Positions 30,251 through 41,500 of a stretch of DNA of 59,004 nt are shown piece by piece. The notes beneath the pieces are model-generated. The model made no database searches and was not told the DNA's origin. It worked only from the letters and a program-made list of their open reading frames with translations. Source of the DNA: Zelonia costaricensis (taxonomy: Eukaryota; Euglenozoa; Kinetoplastea; Trypanosomatida; Trypanosomatidae). Location of the stretch: assembly GCA_030849075.1 (NCBI GenBank), contig JASAOO010003424.1:1-59004 (forward strand), in the 5' to 3' direction. The position numbers were made by a program, and so were the translations under genes. Each line of letters opens with the position of its first letter. The first letter of the stretch is position 1.

Positions 30251-31609
30251 ATGGCGAAGGTGTGGGCCCGTGTGAGGGAGCTGTGGTGGGCATGGGAGTT
30301 TTTTCTTTTCATCCTACGAGGCACGCTGGTCGCCGTGGCCGATCTCTACGTCATGTACATTCGCACGGGCCGCGTGTGGCTCGGGAAGCGCAACCAGGCC
30401 CCGTCCCTCCTGCGCGGCGACCTCGTGCTGCAGCTGGCGAGCTCGTCACCGCACCACAGCACCGCAAACGAGCGCACCGTCTTCCTGCAGCTCAACCACA
30501 CCTTCATCGACCGGCGGCTCTGGACCGGGCTGAACGCGGCCGGTGTCGGCCCGTCCGCCATCGTCACGGGCGTCTCGCACGGCGGCATCGGCTTCTACAC
30601 AACGCTCAACCTGCTGCTCAGCGGGGTGAACGTGCACGGCGTCGCCCGCTCGGCGCGGCAGGCGGAGCGGGCCCGCTACCTCCTCGCCAGTGCCGTGGAT
30701 CGTCAGCTCATGCTGCACAAGGAGTGGAGCGGTCGCGTCGGTCGTGCCATTGTGCACGTCTGCGACCTCAGCGACACGGCCGCCGTCTGCGACTTCAGCG
30801 ACGCCGTCGCCGCCGACCCGGCCCTGCGCATTATCGTGTGCAACGCCGGCCCCATGTGCAGCCCCCTGAAGCTCTCTGCGCAGCACCTGGAGGAGCAGTT
30901 TGCCACGCATCACGTCGGGCACAGTCTGCTCGTCCTCCGGCTCTTGCAAAGCCGGCTGCAGGCGGCCCGGTCGCGCTCCATGGCCGTGGCGCTGCCGCCT
31001 CCCTGGCGCATCGTCGTGCTCGCCTCCGCCGCCGCCGCCACTGCGGACCCCACCGAGGCCACGACGTTCCGCGAGTGGGAGGGCGCGGCGGCGCTGGAGG
31101 CGCACTGCAGCCGCTTCAACGGGTACGGCAATGCAAAGATGTGCGAGCTGCTCTTCGCTTTCTCACTCGCTCGGTTTATTGAGCGGCAGCGAATGCTGGC
31201 GGCCACCTGCACCGTGAACGTGCTGCACCCCGGTCCGATCCGCAGCCGCGTCATCCCGAACAGCCAGCTGCCGCTGCAGTGGCTGCTCGACGGCGAGGCC
31301 GCCGCGCTGTTCCGCATGACCCCCGTGATCGCCTCCATGTACGTCACTGATCTCGCCCTCTCCCGCCGCTACGAGCGCACCAGCGGCCACTTCTTCCGCA
31401 TGGGCGAGGACCAGACTGTGTACTACCGCGACATGGTTCACGACGCGCGGCAGCGCACCGGCTTCTTCACGAACTCGACCCTGTTCCCGGGCATTCCCGG
31501 CCCCGCGGTGTCGCTGTCGCTAGCGAAGCAGCAGTGGCTGTGGTCGGCGACGCTGACCTACTTCGCCGGTAAGCAGCTTCTCGACACGCGGCTCTTCTCG
31601 CTTCTGTGA
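30251..31609 (+). CDS. Membrane-anchored short-chain dehydrogenase/reductase
   Basis: This 452-aa protein is an NAD(P)-dependent SDR. An N-terminal hydrophobic segment (about residues 11-37, WWAWEFFLFILRGTLVAVADL) is probably a membrane anchor. The Rossmann glycine motif is TGVSHGGIG (from T106), the NAG motif is C197-N-A-G, and the catalytic set is S259 (VVLASA), Y292 and K296 (YGNAK). The order and spacing, and the VNVLHPGPIRSRVI block after the active site, match retinol dehydrogenase/WWOX-like SDRs that reduce or oxidise lipophilic alcohols and ketones; the substrate is not known. The family core is about 300 aa, so this protein has about 100 extra residues before the fold and a C-terminal extension. 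It lacks a C-terminal SKL-type glycosomal signal. An ER or other membrane location is inferred from the anchor. Confidence 0.85.
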   Translation: MAKVWARVRELWWAWEFFLFILRGTLVAVADLYVMYIRTGRVWLGKRNQAPSLLRGDLVLQLASSSPHHSTANERTVFLQLNHTFIDRRLWTGLNAAGVGPSAIVTGVSHGGIGFYTTLNLLLSGVNVHGVARSARQAERARYLLASAVDRQLMLHKEWSGRVGRAIVHVCDLSDTAAVCDFSDAVAADPALRIIVCNAGPMCSPLKLSAQHLEEQFATHHVGHSLLVLRLLQSRLQAARSRSMAVALPPPWRIVVLASAAAATADPTEATTFREWEGAAALEAHCSRFNGYGNAKMCELLFAFSLARFIERQRMLAATCTVNVLHPGPIRSRVIPNSQLPLQWLLDGEAAALFRMTPVIASMYVTDLALSRRYERTSGHFFRMGEDQTVYYRDMVHDARQRTGFFTNSTLFPGIPGPAVSLSLAKQQWLWSATLTYFAGKQLLDTRLFSLL

Positions 31610-32670
31610 AGAAGTCCACGGAAGCGGTGAAAGGGGAGATCAATTGGGGGAGGGGGAGGGGGGGGGGCGACATCACTTCCCACTCCTCTCCCTAAACCTG
31701 CTCCGTTCCTTCTCCCCCCCCCCTCCCTGCCTGACCGCTGTGCGACACTGGCGCCCTGTCGTTTTGTTTATTTCTTCGACACACGTTGCGTACTCAAATG
31801 AACGGACGTATGTTTGTGTGTGTACGCGCGAAAGCGGGCTTGCATGTTGGGGCGTTTGGGGGAGGGGGGGGGGAGGGTTCTCTCAGCGCACGTCCGTCCG
31901 CCGCCCTCACTTCTCCACATCATGCTCGCTATCAGCCTGTGATCATCCCTTCAGTCCCTTCCCTCTTCCTCTCTCTCCTCCTCCTCCTCCTCGTCCTCAC
32001 ATGCTCACGGTACGCGCGGCAAGAACTGCATGTCTGGCCTTCGCCGCGCGTCGCTGACGAGACCACTTTCTGAGGCCACGAGCACAACCGAGATCCGCAC
32101 GAAACACGCCGTCGCGGTCGGCGGAAGCCTCTGCACACGCATGTCTGCCCCTGCAGTGACCAGCGCCCATCCCCTTCCCTCAAGGCGAGCTTACATCACA
32201 GCTGCGGGCTGGAGCTACAGGACGCCAGGGCGGCCTAAAATAACCAAGCTCAAGCCGCCGTAAAGTGCCGCCTTGTGCGACCACCTGGACATCGCAAGCC
32301 AACTCAGCTCTTTTCTCACCTTTGCACTCTTTTTGTGTGTTGTGAAAGGACTCGGCCAACTCGCCTGCACCACCGCTGCAGCCCATCTGCTCGGTTTCTT
32401 CACGGCCACATACCCACACCTGCACACATACACACACACACACACACCCGCTCACACAAAGCGTACTCGACGGTGAGTACACACACAGGGCGAAGTGCTT
32501 TGCGCCCAACCCGCTCTGACGTTCGCCAGCTCCAGCTGCCCTCTCTGTGCTTTCTCCGTGTTGTCGCAGCTCAGCCCGCTTCGTTGTTCTCATCAGCCCG
32601 TACTCCTCTCACACCCTGTGAGGCTCCCGCCGTTTCCCTTCCATCCCCCCGCCTCCTGTACACACCACGC
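31610..32670. other. Intergenic/UTR region between SDR gene and the 432-aa gene
   Basis: No supported gene. G-runs near 31645-31668 and 31860-31875 are followed by C/T tracts and a CA tract near 32430-32447. A balanced-composition stretch lies near 32080-32270. Confidence 0.7.
32538..32569 (+). promoter_or_regulatory. Candidate spliced-leader acceptor for the 432-aa gene
   Basis: A T/C-rich tract at 32538-32566 is followed by AG at 32568-32569, leaving a 5' UTR of about 101 nt before ATG 32671. Inferred. Confidence 0.4.
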
Positions 32671-33969
32671 ATGACGTACCTGCCGGCCCTCGTGACCACA
32701 GAGCCGGTGGAGGATAGCGCGTTGGACATGGCGGCATCTCCACGAGGGCGACAGGTGCGGCTGAGCGGCAGCACCCTGCCCCCCACGCGCCGGTCCTCGA
32801 CGCTCCCCCCGCTCTCCGTTACCACCGCGTCCTCCCTCCGTCCCGCGCGGCTGAGGGCGGCGACGGCACACGACACGGGGGCTTCACCGAGCGCGCCGTC
32901 CGTCAGTGACGCAGCGGGGACGGATGTCTACCCGTTGCTTTGCCAGCTCCTGCGCGACGCGGCGCCGCTGGCGTTGGCGGGAGCACTGGAGGACTCCCCG
33001 GCGGCAGCCTTCGCATCCTCGTCCTCAACCCTAACCGTCGCAGAGGCGGTAGAGGCGCTCGGCGGGCCGGACGCGGTGGAGGCGCTCTTCGTGCAGCTGC
33101 GCGACGTCGCCTGTGCCGTGGAGGGCGGGAAGGGCGATGTCGAAGGGGAGGGAGCCGGCAGCGCGGGGCACGGCGGCGACGCGGTGTTTGCCGCGGCGGT
33201 GACCGCACGCGTTCGCGCCGCCTTCAAGGTCGCCGCCGTCTCCCTCGACGCGGCAGCGATTCAGGAAGGCGCCGAGGACACGGCGGTGGTTCAGATTGCG
33301 ATTCCCCTCGACGGCGCTGGCAGCGCGGCCGCACGGTCTCAGCACCGCCGCGGCGACGCGCCCGCAATGGCCTCCACCGCGGCGCGGAGTCGGCACTACC
33401 TCGTGCTTAAGGTCGCGCAGCACCGCGGCGTGCTGGCTCTGCACATCGTCGACCTCCGCCTCCCCGAGGAGCCGGCGCACCGGTGGCACCACGCTCCCCC
33501 GACGGCGAGTCTGAGTCGCCGCCTCGGCCAAAGCGCCAAGAGCGCGGAGGGTGAGGCACCGTCTGCGACGCCACCCCCGTCCCGGCAGAGCCGCTCGCGC
33601 TCGCAGCGCGGAGCCGCCACCGCAGCAGCATCAGGCGCGGCTGTTGCAACAGCACCAGCGGCGCTCGCATCGGTGCAGGTGGACATCTCACCGCGAGCGC
33701 TGCTGACCGCAGCTGAGCTGAACACGGCCACCGCCAGCCCGCGGCCGGTGCAGAGCCGGCGCGAAACGGGCAAGCGGTGGCGTGGTCATGCTCGGCGCAC
33801 CAGCGCGGCAGAGACGGTGTTGCCAGAGCAGCAGCTGGGCCGCGGTCGCGGTGAGGGCGGCGCCGCCGTCCCCTTCGACCCGTTCCGGCCAGAGGCGACG
33901 ACGCCATTCAACGAGAACCGCCGTCCCGTGACGTACAACGCCGCCATTGCCTTCCAGACGTACACGTGA
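32671..33969 (+). CDS. Unrecognised 432-aa protein
   Basis: I do not recognise this protein. It is supported as a gene by sustained G/C third-position bias, a clear start after a splice-like signal, and placement in the same strand order as its neighbours. It is rich in Ala, Ser and Arg with several low-complexity stretches. Two parts look more ordered: about residues 85-155 (YPLLCQLLRDAAPLALAGAL, then TVAEAVEALGGPDAVEALF), which may be helical, and about 175-275 (AAFKVAAVSLDAAAIQEG and HYLVLKVAQHRGVLALHIV), which looks like alternating beta strands. The C-terminus ends in a conserved-looking FDPFRPEATTPFNENRRP segment. No signal peptide, membrane helix or catalytic motif is visible. The ATG at 32671 is chosen because the upstream in-frame sequence crosses the CA tract and the candidate splice site. 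Confidence 0.7.
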   Translation: MTYLPALVTTEPVEDSALDMAASPRGRQVRLSGSTLPPTRRSSTLPPLSVTTASSLRPARLRAATAHDTGASPSAPSVSDAAGTDVYPLLCQLLRDAAPLALAGALEDSPAAAFASSSSTLTVAEAVEALGGPDAVEALFVQLRDVACAVEGGKGDVEGEGAGSAGHGGDAVFAAAVTARVRAAFKVAAVSLDAAAIQEGAEDTAVVQIAIPLDGAGSAAARSQHRRGDAPAMASTAARSRHYLVLKVAQHRGVLALHIVDLRLPEEPAHRWHHAPPTASLSRRLGQSAKSAEGEAPSATPPPSRQSRSRSQRGAATAAASGAAVATAPAALASVQVDISPRALLTAAELNTATASPRPVQSRRETGKRWRGHARRTSAAETVLPEQQLGRGRGEGGAAVPFDPFRPEATTPFNENRRPVTYNAAIAFQTYT

Positions 33970-35266
33970 GGTGCGCACCGGCATCCCACCAAACAAAAAA
34001 AAACAAAGAGAGAACCCACCGCTTTTGCAGGGGTCTGCGTCCACCCCCCTCCCTCTTCCTCTCTCCCACTCTCACGAAGCGCAGGGGTGCGTCAGCCCGC
34101 GTGGTGAAAGGAGGTGTAGCAGCGGACGGCGGTCCTGCACACCGTTTTCTGTCTTCGTCTGAGTTCCTCTTCGCATTTCTTTCCGTAGACGGCCGCCCCT
34201 GTTCGCCGTTAACCCCGCATTAGCGCACGATGCGCGCTTTTTTTTTTCCTTCTTGACACCCACGCGGTGTGGCTGCTCGTCTCGCGCCTCCCTTCCCGCT
34301 CTCTCCCACGAGCACACAAACACACGCACCCTCCCACGCTCGCCCTCCCGAGGCGTGTTCGTCCATCAACAGACACCCCAGGCGCATGTACATCTCCTCC
34401 GAGCTCGGACGCCAGACCATTGCTCCTCCTTGCGTTTTTCTTTTTTTTTTTCTTCGGGGTGGAAACTGCTTTCTGGTGCCTCAAACTCCTTGTGTTTCCG
34501 AAGTGCACGCACGCACACACATACACACATAATGGAAGCTGTGGCGTTGCCGTCGACCCTAATCCCTCTCCCCCCCTCCTGTCCTCATGCGGCGCTGCAC
34601 GTAAGGGGGGGGGGTAATTGCTGCACGACTCCATGCCCAGCGTTTGTGGAAAAGGACAAAGAAAAGCAACGTTTCATGCACACTCACACACACACCGTCC
34701 CCATCGCTGATGCGCGAGAGGTCGAGCTTCTTCCCGCTAGCAATCACAGCTGGTGTGTGCCTGGGGTGCAGCACGCATCCCCCAACTCCCTCCTGACCAG
34801 TAGGAGCGCGAAACACGCGGCCGCCCCGCACTTGTGATGAACCCAAGGCGGATGCAAGAGTCGGCGCCCTTCACGGTAGAGCCGGAGGGAGAAGGTTATG
34901 TGCAACCTGCCACATCTCACCGCCGACACCGCCGCTCTCTCCACACACACGCACCGTGCCACCACCACCTCCCCCTTGAAACCTCTTCTCCCGCCCCCGC
35001 TACCTGAACGCCGCCCCCCCCCCTCCCTCGCCCCCCTCTCGTGGACATCTATCGCACTCTTCACTCCACAACCGGCTGAAGCAGGAGAAAGCAAAGCCGT
35101 CGCCGCGCAGGGCGCCTCCTCCCCTCCCCCCCTTCGACTTGGTCAGTGCTTGTGTCGTCTTCACTTGCACCCCCACCCTCCATCCCTTCCTCCCACACGC
35201 AAGCTAACACTCCAGCTTCTTTGCGTGTTTCCTTTCTAGCTCGCACTGGCGAAGCGCGACGGTCCA
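33970..35266. other. Intergenic/UTR region between the 432-aa gene and the importin gene
   Basis: No supported gene. C/T tracts, a T-run near 34436-34453, a G-run near 34605-34614 and short CA stretches are present. The left end after the stop is A-rich. Confidence 0.75.
35204..35239 (+). promoter_or_regulatory. Candidate spliced-leader acceptor for the importin gene
   Basis: A pyrimidine tract (about 35214-35237) ends in AG at 35238-35239, which would give a short 5' UTR of about 27 nt. The alternative AG at 35202-35203, after a C-rich tract, gives about 63 nt. Confidence 0.4.
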
Positions 35267-38200
35267 ATGGCGACTGTGGACGTGCTGCAGCTGCTCCACG
35301 TGGCTTACCATGGCAGCAAGGAGGCGCGCACGCGGGCCACGGCGGAGCTCGAGGCGGCAATGCAGTCGCCATCCACCGGTCCGACGTGTCTTCTGACGCT
35401 GCTCCGCGCCGGCACGGAGCCGTCGCTGCCGGCGGAGCAGAGCCTCTCTGCGCTGCTGTTCGCCAAGAATGCGTTGATGCACCTGATCGGCGACGAGGTC
35501 GTGACAGGCACCCCCGGCTTTCTGCCTGAGATGCAGTCGCTGCTGTTCACCGGCATGTTCCGTGTGGCCGGGGGGCACCGGCGGGTCCTGCGTGCCTGCA
35601 TCATGAACGTAACGAGCGGCTTCGGGTGGAACTACCTCGGTGAGTTGATGCCGCTCATCGACCGCGACCTCAGTGGCGTCGCCGTCGACGAGGCACTCGG
35701 CGCGCTCGAGCTGCTCTACACCTACGCGAAGCGCTTCAACGCGTATGGGCTGGTGCCCACGCCGGTGAAGCTGCAGGTGTGCGCGGTACTGGTGTGCAAG
35801 CTGCCCGAGTACGTGGGCTACAACGACATGCGTGTGTACCGCTACGTCTTCAAGGTGTGCGAGTGCGTCGTGGAGAGTGGGCTGCAGCTGTCCTCTCCAA
35901 AGGAGATGAGCGGCAACGCCCTTGACCCGCTCTTCCAGCTCATGCTCGCGTTCCCGCAGCAGCACTACGAGCCGGCGCGGGCGGCCGGGGGCAACGTCTA
36001 TGCGGAATACGTCAAGTGCATGAAGCGCATTGCCGTTATTACGTACTCCATCATCAACGACGCCACGCGGCGCAAGAAGCCGGCACCGGTCGCGCGGCAC
36101 TTCCTGCAGGCGTACAGCGCTGCGTTCCTGACGACGTGGCGGCAGTGGCTTCAGTTCTGCGTCTCCTCGGCGGACCGCCACTCGCACCAGAAGTCCGAAA
36201 TGTTCGCGCTGCGCTATGTGAAGCTGTGCACCTTGGACGAGACGCTCTACACGCAGCAGCTGCGGCCGCACGCGATGGAGCTGATCGAGCAGCTGCTCTT
36301 CCCGTACGTGTGCTTCAACGAGGAGGACGAGGAGGTGTTCGCCGACGACGGCGACCTCGCCGACTACGTCAAGTACATGATGGAGGAGGGATTCGGCAAC
36401 GCGGAGCTGTCGACGCGGCAGGCGGCCTCGAACACGATCCTGGCGCTGCTGGGCAGCAAGAAGAAATTTCACGATCCGGCCCCGCTGCTGCAGGCGTTGC
36501 TCGGTGTGCTGACTGGCGGCTTTGAGTCCGCCGACGTGACCACACCGGCTGGCAACGCGCGGCTCTTCGGCTTCCTGCACCTCCTCTCGATCCTGCGCAA
36601 GTTCCTCAAGGAGGTGCCGGCGATTTGGCAGGTGCAGATGGCGCAGGTGCTGATGCGGTACGTGGCCCCATGCCTGCAGCCCAGCATCCCTTCCGTCGCC
36701 GTCCGCTGCAAGGCCGTGGTGGTGTGCCAGCGCTACAGCAAGGTGCCGATGCCGTCGGAGGCGGACTTTGCCTCCTTCATGCAGATGATGTGCGGCCTCG
36801 TCCAGGACGGTGAGATGCGGGTGCGGCTGGCCGGCATCGACGCGATGTGCACGCTGCTGGAGATGAAGCGGGCGCGGCCGTACCTCACCCCAATCCTGGT
36901 CCCCCTCGTGGAGGAGTGCCTCATCTTTCTGACCAAGGTGCAGACGACCTTCGTGCCGCTGGTCATTCTCCACCTCGCCACGCACTTTGCGCCGGAGCTG
37001 ACCCCCGTGATGGGGAAGCTGGGCCACACACTTGTGCAGCACTTTCTGGCGACGATGCACGACTTGGAGCAGCAGGAGGCGGCCGACGGCGCCGCCACCG
37101 CCACCGCGCTGCAGGACGGGACCGTCGACGTGAGCATGTACGAGCAGGCCGCCTTCAGCGCCGACGCGCTGCTGGACACCATCTTCACGGTTGTCACGAG
37201 CTGCGGGGAGAACGAGACCGCCTTCGAGAGCGTGCGGGCCGATGTGCTGCGCCTCATCAAGCACGTCCTGCAGCAGCCGGACAACTACGACATGATGGAG
37301 AAGACGCTGTCTATCCTGCTGCACGTGCTGTACTTCTCCAAGACGTCCATTCCGCCGGAGTGCTGGGAGCTGCTGCCGCCCCTCTTCGCCCTCGTGGACT
37401 CCGGCATCGGCGTCGACTTTTTTCACTCCATCGCGGAGGTGCTGGACAACTTCATCTCGGCCGCCCCAGCCGCGTACCTCGGCGACGCCGCGCTCATGAC
37501 GGCCACGTACAAGATGTGCGAGAAGATGCTCATTGGGCGGGTGGTGTGCGTGACAGAGTGCCAGCTCGCCCCGGCCCAGCTGATCGAGGCGATGCTGCAC
37601 ACGGCCAAGTCGCACACGGCGTGCCCCGGTCTCTTCGACCCGTACTTGCCCCAGTTTGTCCACCTCCTGCTCCAGTCGCTGCTCCACCCCGACATCCAGG
37701 CCGCCGACGTGCGGGTGCGGATCTGGGTCATCGCGGCGCTGCTGGACTGCTTCTACTACGACGCCGCCGCCACCTTCTGCATCCTCGTCCGCGCCAACGC
37801 CTACCCGAGCTTCTTCGACGGGCTCGCATACTTTTTTCGCGGCTGCCTGGAGGACGGCGGCGGCGCGGCACCCGCTGCAGCGACGGCAGGGCCCAGCGGT
37901 GGCAAGAAGAAGAAGACAAAGAAGGATGACGCCGGCGAGGTGGTGGAGAACTTGTCGCTGCTGACGCGCAAGGTGGCTATCCTCGGCCTCACGTCGCTGC
38001 TCACGTACGCCACCGCCCCGGACGGCGCCGCGCCGCCCGAGGTGGCGGCGCAGCGCGACGACTTGGCCGCCCGCTACGTTGCCCCCCTGACCAGGCTCGT
38101 CCAGTACTGCGTCTTCACGAACGAATCGACCTACACGCCACGCTGCACGCTGTCTGAGGCGAACCTTGAAAAAATAAAGCTTGGTATCGAGGACGAGATC

Positions 38201-38581
38201 GAGGATTACGAAGTGAACGATGAGGCGGTGCTCGGGGTTGACGGAGGCGACGACACCGTCGAGGACTACGACGACGACGAGGACGACGGCGCCGACGGCG
38301 ACGACCTCGCCGCGCAGGCGGGCATGGAGCTGGACGAGGGCGACGACTACGAAAGCCCCATCGACGACATCAACGAGGTGGACTTCTTCCTGACGTGGGT
38401 GCGAGCGGTGTCACAGGAGGGCTCGCCCGCGTCGTCGGCGGCGGCGCGCGCGGTGCTGCGCCCAGAGGGCGACTACGTTCGTGCCGCCCACACCGCGGGC
38501 CGCTACCGTACGTTGTGCAAGGCGCTCGAAGACGCGACCAAGGCGGACTTCCAGGCGCGCGCGGCCCCGTCCACGGCTTGA
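35267..38581 (+). CDS. Importin-7/8-like nuclear transport receptor (importin-beta superfamily)
   Basis: This 1104-aa all-helical protein has the size and layout of importin-7/8 (yeast Nmd5/Sxm1) receptors, which carry ribosomal proteins, histones and other cargoes into the nucleus with RanGTP. Residues about 20-95 read as an importin-beta N-terminal (RanGTP-binding) domain. HEAT-type helix pairs fill most of the rest. Around residues 335-395, LLFPYVCFNEEDEEVFADDG followed by ADYVKYMMEEGF resembles the importin-7/8 and CSE1 region with an acidic DEExxxxDPxEY-type loop. The C-terminal acidic segment (about 995-1045, EDYDDDEDDGADGDD) leading into SPIDDINEVDFFLTWVRAV matches the importin-7 tail pattern with its STPLDD-like block. 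No signal peptide is present. The match is to the superfamily and subfamily pattern; which cargo it carries is unknown. Start at 35267 follows directly after the splice-like signal. Confidence 0.85.
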   Translation: MATVDVLQLLHVAYHGSKEARTRATAELEAAMQSPSTGPTCLLTLLRAGTEPSLPAEQSLSALLFAKNALMHLIGDEVVTGTPGFLPEMQSLLFTGMFRVAGGHRRVLRACIMNVTSGFGWNYLGELMPLIDRDLSGVAVDEALGALELLYTYAKRFNAYGLVPTPVKLQVCAVLVCKLPEYVGYNDMRVYRYVFKVCECVVESGLQLSSPKEMSGNALDPLFQLMLAFPQQHYEPARAAGGNVYAEYVKCMKRIAVITYSIINDATRRKKPAPVARHFLQAYSAAFLTTWRQWLQFCVSSADRHSHQKSEMFALRYVKLCTLDETLYTQQLRPHAMELIEQLLFPYVCFNEEDEEVFADDGDLADYVKYMMEEGFGNAELSTRQAASNTILALLGSKKKFHDPAPLLQALLGVLTGGFESADVTTPAGNARLFGFLHLLSILRKFLKEVPAIWQVQMAQVLMRYVAPCLQPSIPSVAVRCKAVVVCQRYSKVPMPSEADFASFMQMMCGLVQDGEMRVRLAGIDAMCTLLEMKRARPYLTPILVPLVEECLIFLTKVQTTFVPLVILHLATHFAPELTPVMGKLGHTLVQHFLATMHDLEQQEAADGAATATALQDGTVDVSMYEQAAFSADALLDTIFTVVTSCGENETAFESVRADVLRLIKHVLQQPDNYDMMEKTLSILLHVLYFSKTSIPPECWELLPPLFALVDSGIGVDFFHSIAEVLDNFISAAPAAYLGDAALMTATYKMCEKMLIGRVVCVTECQLAPAQLIEAMLHTAKSHTACPGLFDPYLPQFVHLLLQSLLHPDIQAADVRVRIWVIAALLDCFYYDAAATFCILVRANAYPSFFDGLAYFFRGCLEDGGGAAPAAATAGPSGGKKKKTKKDDAGEVVENLSLLTRKVAILGLTSLLTYATAPDGAAPPEVAAQRDDLAARYVAPLTRLVQYCVFTNESTYTPRCTLSEANLEKIKLGIEDEIEDYEVNDEAVLGVDGGDDTVEDYDDDEDDGADGDDLAAQAGMELDEGDDYESPIDDINEVDFFLTWVRAVSQEGSPASSAAARAVLRPEGDYVRAAHTAGRYRTLCKALEDATKADFQARAAPSTA

Positions 38582-41500
38582 TGTGATGAAAGGGAAAGCA
38601 AAGCAGGAGAAAAGACGTGTGTGTGTGTGTTTGTGCGTCCGTGATGAACGTTGTGCAACCTACACACTTGCCGGTTTGTTTCTCTTCGTTTCACCACGGT
38701 GCCCAATCGAGTAATACGAGCCGCTTGACGTGAGAAGACGCGCACCGTGGGGTGTGCGGGGACGAGCAGGCACGGCACCCTTCACCTCTCTACGCTCCTT
38801 CGACTCGCCCTTCTCTCCTCACCCCCCCCCTCACCAGCTTGTCTTTTGCACAGGGCCTGCCGAGCACTGGCGTTGTTTGCAGCTCGCAAGTGCTCCCTCC
38901 CGGCCGGTTGTTTCAGGACGCGACGTGCGATGAGCCGTAGGCCCCGAGTCTCTTACGCGCGGGAGAGGAAGTCAGGGAGGAAGAGGGGTAGGCACACAAG
39001 CAACGCTGTGCCACGGGAAGAGTAGGACACAGAAAAGAGATGACGTGTTCGTGTAAGCCCTCTAAAGAGGGTCCAACCAGTGCAATAAAGAGAAAAAAAA
39101 GGGCGACGGCGAAGCTCTATGTCCTCCTCCCTGTGCGCCGCAGCTTTCTCTTTGTGCCGGTGTCCACAAGTTGATGTGCATTCGTATTTGTGTCTCAGTG
39201 TGCGCGCAGCGGGGCTCGTCATGCGCAGTGCGGTACCTCTGGACGGTGCCTCCGCAGCTCCACCTTCATCCCGCCACTTTGGTGGCGCGCAAATCGAATT
39301 CCACGAGCCGCACGTGGCGCTTCGCTTCTGTGCGGGCAACCGAGACGGCCCCTCACCGCAGTCGGTTCTGCACAGCCGCCACTGCTCGCTTCGTCCATGC
39401 TCGTTCTCTCCCACTACTTGCCTTTCGCCCTTCCACGTCCACTTTTTTTTTGCTGGTTTGATTTCCTGCCTCCGCCACCCACATCTACCAACACCACCTC
39501 ACCGTCTCACGCCCCTCACTTGTGGCAGTGTCTCGCGCCCATTGCTGAGTGAGCGTGCGCGCATCTTAGTGCCCGCCGCCTCACCCACTCCGCCACAGTA
39601 CGTGTGCGCGGCTCCACCCCCTGCCCCCCCCCCCTCGCCAGGCACGCGTGCACGACGCCACGGCTGCTGTTTCGGCCAAACAAAAGGAGCAACAGCGCGT
39701 CCCGGCGTTTCCCTGCGCGTGGCGCACACAGTGCTTCTCCACGAGGTGCGCGAGGCGTATTCGTGTGCGCTGCAAAGCGATTCAAGTCTTGTGCTCGCAC
39801 CACGCGCCCGCGCACGTCTGGGCCGCACGCCTCTCTTCTCTCCTTCCCCTCTCCCCCCGTCTACCACGAGCGGCCTCGCCACTCCCCCCCCCCGTCGCCG
39901 CCTCCTCTGTGCGCATATCAACATCCGCCCCTTCCTGCAAGCCTCGCGCGACCCCCCCCCCCCACTCCCTCCCCTCCCTCGCTTCGCCTCCGTGCTTGCA
40001 CATCTCTTGCCTCCGCCCTCCTCCCCATCCACCCCGCTCCTCTGCCCCCCCCTTCCCCCGTCCCTCCTTCGCTTTCACTCTCAAGTTCCCTGCAAGCAGC
40101 CGCTTCAGTTGGCGCAAGAGTCGTACGACGGCCACTCGAACCTCTCAGATCTGCAGCCTTAAAGAGAAGCAGTTACAAGTGGAGCTGGAGGCGGAGCAAG
40201 TTCTTTGTGCGCGGGTGATTATTCTCAAAATAAAAGAAAAAAAAAACAAGAACGCCGCTGTGGGCTGTGGCAAGTAACTGCCCACCTGCGGCGGTGTGAC
40301 TGCGGGTGTGTGTGTCTGTGCGATCATTTGCGTGTTCGATCGAGGGTTTTTTGTGTGAGTGGAATAAGGTGGTTGAGGGTGTGTCCCTTCTCTCGTCGTT
40401 TTCCTTTTCTGGCTCGTTGAACCTCCCTGCTCGTGCGTGTGTGTGTGTGTCATTTGTTACGTCGAGTAGACGCCCTCTTCCTCGCTCGTCTCCCTCCCCA
40501 TCCCCCCTCACCCCCCACTCCCTTCCTCTTTGTCTTGTCTGTTCTCTGCTCCGTCGCTCCCCCCCTCCTCCCTGCAATCGACGCGCTCGCGATCTAATTC
40601 TGTTGTTCGGTCTCTCTCCCATCACCCACCCACCCCACCCCCATCCCGCTCCACCGCACACATCGCAGCGTCACCCTCCTCTCTTTTTCCCCTTTTTTGC
40701 CGTCCTGCCGCTCTTGCGGTTTTCTTACGCTGCGGCGTTTCTCTGAAGTGCGAGTGTGCTTCGCATTGGTTGATCGAGCCGCCGGGCTCTCTTCCTTCTT
40801 GTCTTCCTCCCCGTGCTTTCTGCCTCACGGCCCGCCACCCTCCCCGGCCCTCCGTCCTCAATTCCCACCCGACTCTCTCTTTCCTTCAGGCCTGCTGGGC
40901 GCTCTCCCACAGCATTCACTACAGCCGGCTCTCCGCCAACTCTCCCCCCCCCTCCAACCCCTTTCCTCCCCTCGCCCCCCGTCCGCACACGATCCGAACC
41001 GCGTCAAGACTCGAGGCCCCACTTTATCGGTTCGTGTCATCACCTGCGCCCGCCATACACGCAATCAGGCCTTTCCACGCTCCGCCCTTTTTTTTTGGTT
41101 TACCTCCCCTCGATGTTCTCTCCTCCCCTTTTTTAGCTTCCACTCTGACTGCCATTTCTTCTTCTCCTCTCTTCTCTGCCCTACCCCTGTTCTCCCCACT
41201 CACTCCCGCGCTCACGCCGGTGACCCACACTGAACACCAGCCAGCGGTGCGTTTCGCGCGATACAGCGCGCTACACGGACGCGTGGGTGTGTGTGACCCT
41301 GTCCAAGTGCGCGATCGGCTGTCCCCTCTTCTTCTCCTCCTCCCTTTCTTCACCTCAGCGTTGCCACTGTCTCCTTCCCCCCCCACCTTCATCCCCCTCT
41401 TCCGCCGCCCCTCGTGCCAAATCTGCGCTTTACCCCTTTCCTCCTCCCCCCCCCCTCTCGCCCACCCGTCTTCTATTTCTCTGCTGGCTTTTCCTTCTGC

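Noticed and set aside
35204..37687. 827-codon open frame on the - strand inside the importin gene
   Set aside because: Antisense shadow of the importin gene; His/Arg/Leu/Val-rich with no domain.
39119..40162. 347-codon open frame in the long gap
   Set aside because: Encodes Ser/Pro/Leu/His/Cys-rich sequence dictated by C/T content, has no recognisable domain and lacks the third-position bias of the real genes.
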